Below, piece after piece: positions 56,569-64,000 of a stretch of 64,000 nucleotides of DNA. How positions within the stretch are numbered: position 1 is the first letter of the stretch; the number at the start of each line of letters is the position of its first letter. Made by a program: the position numbers and the translations under genes. The stretch spans positions 1,984,001 through 2,048,000 of the forward strand of contig ML058392.1 of NCBI GenBank assembly GCA_003013855.2, given 5' to 3'. The notes below the pieces were generated by a model, which was not told where the DNA came from, searched no databases, and saw only the letters and a list, made by a program, of their open reading frames with translations. This DNA comes from Liriodendron chinense. Its lineage: Eukaryota > Streptophyta > Magnoliopsida > Magnoliales > Magnoliaceae.

Positions 56569-56687
56569 ATTTATTCCAAATGATTCATCCCAATTATAAA
56601 AAAAAAAAAAAAACATTTATATTTATTCCAAATGATTCATCCCAATTTAAAAAAAAAAAAAAACATTTAATTTGAAACAAATGATAT
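56569..56687. repeat. 60-bp tandem duplication
   Basis: ATTTATTCCAAATGATTCAT, then CCCAATT, an A-run and CATTTA, occurring twice head to tail. Confidence 0.85.
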
Positions 56688-57326
56688 CCGCACTTTCAGG
56701 AATATTTACCCACATCGACGATACTTTAAACATTGTTACATCTGATCATCTGGTCCTCTAGCCAGCATATAACCCAACTCTTTGATGGTCATTCACTAGC
56801 ACTATCATCAAGTTTTGAACTTACACATGCAAATAGAACTCAGGGTTCAACGCTCTAGTTGGTTGACTGCGGCCCTCTGGTTTATGGACCATTCTCCAAT
56901 ACTGGGTTGGATGGTTTTAGCCATATAATCTTTGGCCCTTCTTGTATCATAGTTCAAAAACTTGAAAACTTGACTCGACTGGACTTGGTGCCAACTAGGT
57001 TGGGTCGAATCGAAGACTCTCGATGGAATCTTCCCCAACCTGATTTGATATATTAGTAATTAAGTTGTTGGACGAATAACCCATCCTAAGCATAGCTGAA
57101 CTGCATAGCATACTTCAGTGCTCTCTTAGTAGGTTGTGAGTTGTGCTGTGCTAAGTTTCTTTTTAACCAAAAAGCAGAGTTGCCATCAAGTCCCACCGAG
57201 TTTACTGACTGTATGAGCTGACTCAACATGTCTTGTCAAGTTCCGACCAAGTCATGAGCCTTAGCAAGTATTCAAGACACTGGGGTCCAGAGTCTCATTG
57301 ACTCAAGTTGACTTGTTCCTACAACT

Positions 57327-57539
57327 TAGGGCCCATTTGGATACCACCAAATTAGTTCCTTTTTCTACTTATAGCAGTAGATCAGTAACTTATTAGAGAT
57401 AAGTTTGGTTTGTAATCACTAATAAGTATCTTTTTCTACTATAAGTTACTTAATTGCTTCCGTTTAATAAGTAGAAATCAAGATAAGTTACTTGAGGCAT
57501 AAATAACTTATATAACTTAACAATCCAAATGCCCCCTTA
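57327..57539. mobile_element. Short hAT-type MITE
   Basis: 213 bp. Left TAGGGCCCATTTGGATACC and AAGT/AACTT subterminal repeats; right ...CAATCCAAATGCCCCCTTA. A short relative of the 40625-41691 element, lacking its inserted repeats. Confidence 0.75.
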
Positions 57540-57659
57540 GAGTCCAATGACCCACTTTTAAAAGTATGTAGAGGCCACCAGTCGACTGACTAGTATAACC
57601 AGATATTTTAGACTCTGATTGCATAGTGTAGAACGCACAACCGACATTGGCACTGTACA

Positions 57660-58130
57660 TGTAGAAAAGCTCTGTGGGCCCCACCATGATGTATATATAT
57701 TTTTTTAACCACACCATCCATTCAATTTGCCTGAACATCATTTTTAAGGCATGAGTCTAAAAATGACTCAAATCGAAAGTTCAAGTGGACCATACCGCAT
57801 GAAGCAGTAGGGATATTACACCCTCCGTGTAAATTACCTTCGTAAGGCGCACCATAATACTTATTTGTGATCCAACCTATTCGTAAAGTCACGCTATAAC
57901 CAGGACGAAGGAAAAACACAAATATCAGCTTCATCCAAAACTTCTCTAGCCTCCAAGTAGTTTTCAATGGTAGGCATTCAATCACTACTGTTTCCTCTAT
58001 ATAATCCATTTGAGCTCTGGATTTGTTTCATTTTTGGGCTGATGCCCTAAACAGATCTAGAAAAATAAATGAACAACATGAAGTAATACATATACATCAT
58101 GTGGGGCCCACAGAACTTTTCCACTCCATC
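57660..58130. mobile_element. Foldback MITE core
   Basis: GTGGGCCCCACCATGATGTATA at 57677 to TGGGGCCCACAGA at about 58110, with both core arms (ACCATCCATTCAATTTGCC and its inverted counterpart). The right arm is more diverged. No terminal family block recognised. Confidence 0.7.
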
Positions 58131-58589
58131 GGTGCTGGAAGTCTTATATTTTTGGGATATGGCCCACCAATGGTGGGACCTATCATATCAACTGCTTAAA
58201 TGACTAAATACGGGCATTATTGGCTCTAAACTAGGTAAACTCTCTCTATATATGTACAAGGGGTAAGGAAATATAAGCTATGGTAGTTAAAATAATCAAA
58301 GCATCTTTTACCGCATAAGGGAAAACGAAATATACTGCCTACCGCATGCCTTTCTTGACCCACCAATCAAACGTCCCTGCGACCAGTATGCTTTTGCGGA
58401 TATAATCAAAAATCAAATCAAGGGACGCCCAATCATCATACGCCACAGTCACAACCGGATGACGTACCATCCACATCTCCTGACACGTGTCACTCGCCCA
58501 GTCCAATCAAATCAAAAGCTCCATCACTCGATTCCACAAAAGTAATATCTATAGCTCAGACGAGGCTTACGTTTATAGTCGAACGCGGA

Positions 58590-59077
58590 TCATCTCCGAC
58601 CCTAACGGTGGGGCCCACATAGATGTTTACATTGTATATCCACGCCGTCCATCTGTTTTACGAGCTTATTTTAGGTTATGGTGCAAAGAATGAAGAGGAT
58701 ACAAATCGCAGGTGGACCACACAGCAGGGATTGAATTCCCATCACTAAAAGCTTTTTGGAGATCATAAAAGTATTGGATCCAGCTGCTATTTGTGATTTC
58801 CCTTCATCCAGGTCTGTGTGACCTTATCGACAGCTTGGATGATAAATAAAAATTATGGTGGACCCTAAAAAGCTTTTAATGGTGGAGGTTCAACGACTAC
58901 TATTTCCTGTGGTGTGGTCTACCTGAGATATTCATGTGCTTCATTTTTTGGACCATGCCCTAAAATATGCTGGTAAAACAGATGGACGGCATGGCTAGAC
59001 AACGCATAAAACAAAGTGGCCCCAAGGACAGGGTCGCACCCACCTGGCTGGATCCAGGGCACAGCTAATCCGCTTCC
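58590..59077. mobile_element. Foldback MITE, family A, left end eroded
   Basis: Core from GGTGGGGCCCACATAGATG to AAAGTGGCCCCAAGG. The right terminus, CACCTGGCTGGATCC...ACAGCTAATCCGCTTCC, is a family A end. The left terminus is reduced to GCGGATCATCTCCGACCC. No matching target duplication. Confidence 0.7.
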
Positions 59078-59199
59078 ATGTTTGGTAATCTCAAGTGCCC
59101 AATCCACCCAAACATAGCGTTAATTGTACACCAAACATCTTTGTTTGGTGTCCAGTCTCCCTTTCAAACATGTCGAAGCTCAACATTACAACGTGCGTC

Positions 59200-59545
59200 G
59201 GTGCACAAATTACTAAATTGTGGTGACTCTGTCCCGTGCTCACGTGGCATAAACACGTCAATCCGGACCATCCAAACTGTGGGCCACATTGTTGATGTTG
59301 TATGACCTGAAAATCACATAGGCCATCAAATGGATAAGTGAAATCAAACCATTAAAATTGCCTAATATTTTGGCAATGCTTAGGCCAGCTTGAAAAGATG
59401 CGTAGTAGAAACTAACAACATTATTATATATTTGAAAATATTAATGGATCAGATTTTTACAACTCATACCGGTCACACATGTTCATATGCAACCCAAGTG
59501 TTGCATGTTGATGGGGGCATATAGATGTAGGATTGAATTTTGGAT
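59200..59545. repeat. Dispersed repeat E copy
   Basis: AAATTGTGGTGACTCTGTCCCGTG, CCGGACCATCCAAACTGTGGG and ATCAAATGGATAAGTGAAA blocks shared with 63530-63800 and 26795-27060. Non-coding. Confidence 0.6.
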
Positions 59546-60435
59546 TAATTCAATCATTTTCATCAATTTTAAATCTAGGATTAAATTTATATCTCACCAA
59601 ATGCAATTCGATGTAATCTAATTCTATGTATTAAGGAGTCACCGTATGATCCATCATTTCATTGGTCGGGATTAACAAATGGGTCACCGCATTTTAGTAA
59701 ACTGTAGCAAACGCACACTGGGTTAGGTGAAGTGTAAAAGGAAAGATCCTCCCAAAAGATAGTGCTTTTCATACGTGACTTAGTGGTCCACGCATTGCAA
59801 GCTAAAAGCCAAGCGTACCTTGCTTGTCTTACATCATTCTCCCATTGGCCATCAATTCAACGTAGAAAATGATACACTCGGACCACCCAAATAAATAAAT
59901 AAATTAAAGAGATGCCCATCAAGCTTGTCTGGCGCATTTCAGCCGTCCGCCAAACAGATCCAAACAGTTGATTTCAAACATTGTGGTGGCCCACTGAAAG
60001 TTTTTGTTTTTATAAACAGAGACAATAGGTAGACACAAAAGAGAGGCCGATTTTCCTGTTCCTTTGTTATAGGGAGTTTTCCAAACTCAGTTTGTAGATT
60101 TAGGAACATGGTTGATCTATCCAGGTCATTGGTTTGACAGTCCATCGTGGATGGAACTTTTTTTTTTTTATAATTCCCTTAGTCTAAATAAATGATCAAA
60201 ACGAAATGCATGAACAAGCCACATTCAATGGGAGAAAGACCAAAGATTTGATGGCTAGGATCTTTCGATTTGGAAATTTTTTTTCCGGGATTGTGCATCC
60301 AGGATGGGCCTTCGGATCAATGGCTTGGATGAATAGGACAGATGTCCCAAATCTACAAATTGAGTTTGCTAGAGGGAACTTTCCTGTGCGAAGAAAATGG
60401 GAACAATCTCGTCGTCGATGAGATGAGTCCAAGGC
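59546..60435. other. Intergenic, no gene
   Basis: No motif in the short frames. A T-run lies at 60160-60170. The complementary frames at 60196-60441 are mirror images of one another and unlikely to be real. Confidence 0.55.
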
Positions 60436-60439
60436 AAAC

Positions 60440-60867
60440 AAGCTTAGTGGGTCACACCACAGGAATGTGGTCTCAAGAATGAAGTAGATCCAAATCTAAA
60501 GTGGATCACACCATAGGAACAGTGGTCATTAACCGTTAAAAACTTCTTGTGGGCCACAATTTTTTTGGATTAAGCTGATATTTATGTTTTCCCTTCATTC
60601 AGGTCTGTGTGACCTTATCAACAGATTGGATGAAAAATAAACATTACGGTCGGCCTTAGGAATTTTTAATAGTGGCGTTCAACCACCACGGTTCCTGTGG
60701 TGTGGCCCACTTGAGATTTGGATCAACTTCAGTTTTTTGGACCATGCCCTAAAATGAGCTGAAAAAACTTACGGACAGTAGATATATAACACATAAATCA
60801 AGGTGGGCCCCACAGTCAGGGACTCACCAGCTAAGCTGTTACCCAGGACTCACTTAATCCGCTCCCA
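60440..60867. mobile_element. Foldback MITE, family A, left-truncated
   Basis: Core with AGGAACAGTGGTCATTAACC, TTCCCTTCATTCAGG and CCATGCCCTAAAATGAGC. The right end reads CACCAGCTAAGCTGTTACCC...CACTTAATCCGCTCCC, the family A terminus. The left arm begins mid-core. Confidence 0.75.
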
Positions 60868-61008
60868 TCCAGCTCCTACTAATGATAGGAAAAATAAAAA
60901 TAAAAATGCTTCTTTTTTCCTACAGATAACATAGCTTCAATGCGCACACTGGACATGGAATCAATGGGCACATACTATCTCCTACCATTGCAGGCGTTTG
61001 GTGTTTGT

Positions 61009-61009
61009 G

Positions 61010-61047
<38 letters not shown>

Positions 61048-61060
61048 GGTGTGGGTGTGG
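61009..61060. repeat. (AT)n(GT)n microsatellite
   Basis: ATATATATATATATAT followed by about 12 GT units and GGGTGTGG repeats. Confidence 0.95.
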
Positions 61061-61139
61061 GACTGACAAATTATGTCAGCCGTATGCCTCCAAGGGCGTT
61101 CGGCAATTGAACTGAACCTAGCATTTTGAGTTGCAAATT

Positions 61140-61500
61140 TTAAAGGGAAGTTATATGATTCTCGAGTGGCGTATGATGCTTGATACAAAGGAACATAGAA
61201 ATTGTACGCAGCATAGGCTAACTCGAACTAAACATACTAAAGTATGGAACTCACTGTCGGTAAGTCGGTCCAAAATTAGATTGGTTGAACAATCTCTTTA
61301 TCCGATTTGTGGGCACTTATTGGTTAAAACAGGACTATTGCATATTTTCATTTCTAGCCAATCTACTAAATGTCTACAATGAGATCATCAAATAAGCAAT
61401 ATTTATATTTTTATGCATGATACATCTAAATTAGGAATGATAATTTGGACACTTTTATTTAACTTCTTGTGTCACACATGCAATTATAGTATTAAAGGTT
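61140..61500 (+). repeat. Dispersed repeat D, copy 2
   Basis: Collinear with 5740-6120 (see blocks there) and likewise followed within about 100 bp by a family A MITE. Confidence 0.55.
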
Positions 61501-61592
61501 TTTTCAACTTCCATGGGAAAGGATAAAAAAAGCCACGGTGTACCTCAATGTGATTAGCCATCAATCACACTATGTCATGTGATATCTTTGAA

Positions 61593-62129
61593 GAGAGCGG
61601 ATTAGGTGCGCCCCAATTCACCAAGATAGTGCGGCCCTTACCACAGGGCCCACCTTGATGTATATATTCTATATCCATGCCGTCCATATGTTTTGCGAGA
61701 TCATTTTAGGGCATGAGTCTAAAAATGAAACGGATACAAATCTCAGGTAGACTGTACTAAAGGAAATAATGGTGGTTAAATGCTCCACCGTTAAAACTTC
61801 CTAGGGACCACCATTATATTTCGGCGATGTTTATTTGCCAAGCAACCTGTTGATAAGGTTCAATAGATCTCGATGAAGGGAAAAAAATAAATATTAGCTT
61901 GATCCAAAACTTTTGTAACCCATAATAAGTTTTTAATAGTCAATCACCACTTTTCCTCGGGTATGGTCCACCTAAGATTGGGATATGCTCCATTTTTATG
62001 TTGATCACCTAAAATAATTTGGCAAAACAAATGGACTACATGGATATAGGATACATGCATCAAGCTAGGGTTCCATAATAAGGACTGCATTGTCTTGGGT
62101 GAGGCTGGGACCACACCTAATCCACTCTC
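61593..62129. mobile_element. Foldback MITE, family A, with 9-bp TSD (8/9)
   Basis: 537 bp; ends GAGAGCGGATTAGGTG and, reversed, GAGAGTGGATTAGGTG. Flanks ATCTTTGAA (61584-61592) and ATCTTTTAA (62130-62138) differ by one base. Full core palindrome. Second independent support for a 9-bp duplication in this family. Confidence 0.88.
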
Positions 62130-62139
62130 ATCTTTTAAT

Positions 62140-63005
62140 TACTTTAACGTTTCATTGCCCCCATGTCATCTACCTAAGATTCACTGCACTAAAGCAACGG
62201 TTTCAGCCGCACTAATAAAGAGGCATTTTTTTTTTGTTTTTTTTGTTTTTTACCTAAAACTTCTTTAATTTGATTGTGGAGTGAAACTGTCGCTTTACTA
62301 TAAAGAATTCTAATGAAGGATGTGGATACACCAAAATTAGGATTAGGCTTAATCCCGATCATGCGGGTTCTCCTACGGAAGCTCTTATGAAAATGTCCCA
62401 AAATATCATATGTTGTTAAGGAACTATAAAAATATATATATATATTAGAGTGGTATAATAGTTCGAATTAAGGCACTTACACATATTGTACAAATAGCAT
62501 ATGAGTAACTTAAATTAAAGATAGCAAATTTTGGCCCTCCATGCAGATAAATCATGACTTGAAAAAATTGCATTGATTTTATTTTTTCCCAAGTGGCCCA
62601 TTAGCTTTTGATCTAGGAGGTGTTTGGTTTTCCGATTTCCTATATAATGCTATCAACTCATTATTTCAATCAAATGTATGTGATGTCAACATACAATTTT
62701 AGGAGCCACCATTACTTATTTCCTACCGTTTGCTAATGTAATTTAAAAACGAATGCGCTGGTGCATCGTAAAAGAAAAAATTAGGTTTAAATTCTTAATA
62801 ATAATAAAAAAAAACAACAAATGTTCATTAATCAAGGGTTAAGATCATTCTATCAATTTGGTTTTCTGGTTACGATAGATCAATAACACTTTCCTTGCTG
62901 TGGAGGTTTACTTTTAGTTGATGTCTGCAGCATGTATAGTTTTGCACTACCGTGCATGAACCATCAGAGTCTGGCAGAGCATATCAAACAACTGACAAAG
63001 ATACG
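62140..63005. other. Intergenic, AT-rich
   Basis: No gene. T-runs at 62227-62250 and an (AT)n run at 62430-62445. Confidence 0.6.
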
Positions 63006-63010
63006 TGGAA

Positions 63011-63516
63011 GCGGGAATAGTAGGTGTGGCCTGGCCTCAATCAAGTGGTGCGGCCTTGTGGGACCCACCTTGATATATGTAGTCTACATCCACGTCGTCC
63101 ATCGACCACTTTAGGATACGAGCAAAAAAACGAATCATATCCAAATCTTAGGTTTGACCATTCCATAGGAAAAGTGGTGATTGACCATTAAAAACTTACC
63201 GTGTACCACAAAAGCTTTGGATGTAGCTGATATCTTTGTTTCCCTTCATCCAGGTTTGTGTGAGCCTACCAACAGGTTGGATGGCAAATAAGCATTAGGA
63301 AAACATTACGGTGGGCGCTTGGAAGTTTTTGTGGTGGCGCATTCAATATCACTGTTTCCTATAGCATGGTCCACCTGATATTTTAATCCGCATCATTTTT
63401 AGGCTTCTTCCCTAAAATGATATGAAAAAACCGAGTGGACGGTATGAATTTAGAATGCATGCATCAAGGTGGGCCCCATGGTAAGGGCTGCACCTATCTT
63501 AGGTTGCCGCACTCTA
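63011..63516. mobile_element. Foldback MITE, family A variant
   Basis: Left GCGGGAATAGTAGGTGTGG; right, reversed, GCGGCAACCTAAGATAGGTG: diverged family A termini. The complete core runs from GTGGGACCCACCTTGATATA to CAAGGTGGGCCCC. Confidence 0.7.
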
Positions 63517-63529
63517 CTGTGCTTGAAGC

Positions 63530-64000
63530 AAGTACTAGATTGTGGTAACTCATTCACAAAACGCACTGCATCTGCAAACACCAATTTGGACCATCCAAAT
63601 CATAGGCCCCATGTAATTTGGTTCCAAAAATCCCATAAGCCCACCATCAATCTCCCCAAAACATCCATACTTCTATATGGAGAACATGACACCATTCAAC
63701 GGTTAAGATTGGCTAATAGTGGACCATGGCCCATTTCCCTATTTCACCAAGCAAATGAACGCTTCCAATCTAGCCCATTTATACATGCCACGCATGGAAT
63801 CATGGTGCTTCCCATGCCTAAAAAAATCACAAAATCTGGTCGCTTGATTTATACCAAGATTCGAAAGTTATGGACCTCGACCCATGCCCCGCGTACGGGA
63901 ATCTCACTTTCAAACCCACGCAGGAATGAGAATTGCTTTCCTTGTCACATAGAAAAGGACATCTACTTTGTGCCCTGAATTTCCTATACTACCCCTGTCC
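63530..64000. repeat. Dispersed repeat E copy and flank
   Basis: AGATTGTGGTAACTCATTCAC, TTGGACCATCCAAATCATAGG and CCAAAACATCC blocks. The 169-codon open frame from 63469 starts inside the MITE and runs through this repeat; it has no domain and is regarded as chance. Confidence 0.55.

Larger units (their letters stand above)
54531..57320. other. Intergenic, no gene seen
   Basis: Includes an (AG)n run at 55033-55082 and a 60-bp tandem duplication with A-runs at 56569-56687 (ATTTATTCCAAATGATTCAT unit twice). Open frames are short and motif-free. Confidence 0.6.

Noticed and set aside
63469..63978. 169-codon open frame on +
   Set aside because: Starts inside the right arm of a MITE and runs through a dispersed repeat; no domain, no plausible gene context.

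Overview
This 64 kb window is nuclear DNA of a flowering plant. It has one large intact plant gene in a sea of LTR retrotransposons, LINEs, hAT remnants and small inverted-repeat elements, with long AT-rich stretches and CT/CA microsatellites. At least fourteen copies or fragments of a foldback element with a core like GTGGGCCCCACCGTGATGTA...GGACGGTGTGGATA are present. I associate that repeat with magnoliid genomes (laurel/magnolia relatives). This is recollection and inference, not a search result. Layout: 1-2090 is the 3' end of a decayed Ty1/copia element on the + strand. 2095-6510 holds a decayed minisatellite and a cluster of foldback MITEs, one with a perfect 9-bp target duplication. 6600-7273 looks like the 5' end of a real plant gene: CT-rich leader, AAACCCTA boxes, a short GT-AG intron and a strong splice donor. 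7459-12206 is a 4.75-kb copia element inserted on the minus strand into a ~72-bp tandem array; its 5' LTR plus gag block is inverted inside the element. 13.7-15.07 kb and 20.1-20.96 kb are LINE pieces. 15.07-17.6 kb is very AT-rich. 21.5-24.9 kb is a hAT transposase relic carrying a small Tourist-like MITE. 25-26.4 kb is three foldback MITEs. 28.7-31.8 kb is a LINE split by a hAT-type MITE. The one convincing host gene is at 33583-37002 (+): a single-coding-exon, 1139-residue PWWP-domain chromatin protein (PDP type) with a 29-residue tandem repeat, an AT-hook-like motif and a C-terminal RRM-like fold. A polypyrimidine tract and CAG acceptor just upstream of its ATG show that the 5' UTR is spliced. 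The 5' exons at 6.6-7.27 kb are candidates for its leader, which would imply a ~26-kb TE-filled intron. From 43.4 to 54.5 kb there is a nested pair of Ty3/gypsy elements. An old Tat-like reverse transcriptase is split by a complete 10.17-kb Tat-lineage element (44145-54317, LTRs 768/767 bp, TSD CATGC). The inner element has gag, protease, RT, RNase H and integrase on + and, between pol and the 3' LTR, an antisense three-exon accessory gene with its own TATA box and two ACACGTGGC boxes. In-frame stops in its pol are largely CAG-to-TAG changes. 54.5-64 kb is gene-free and dominated by MITEs and dispersed repeats. The only evident cellular function is chromatin reading by the PWWP protein; the rest is a layered record of transposition, which can be ordered from the nesting.
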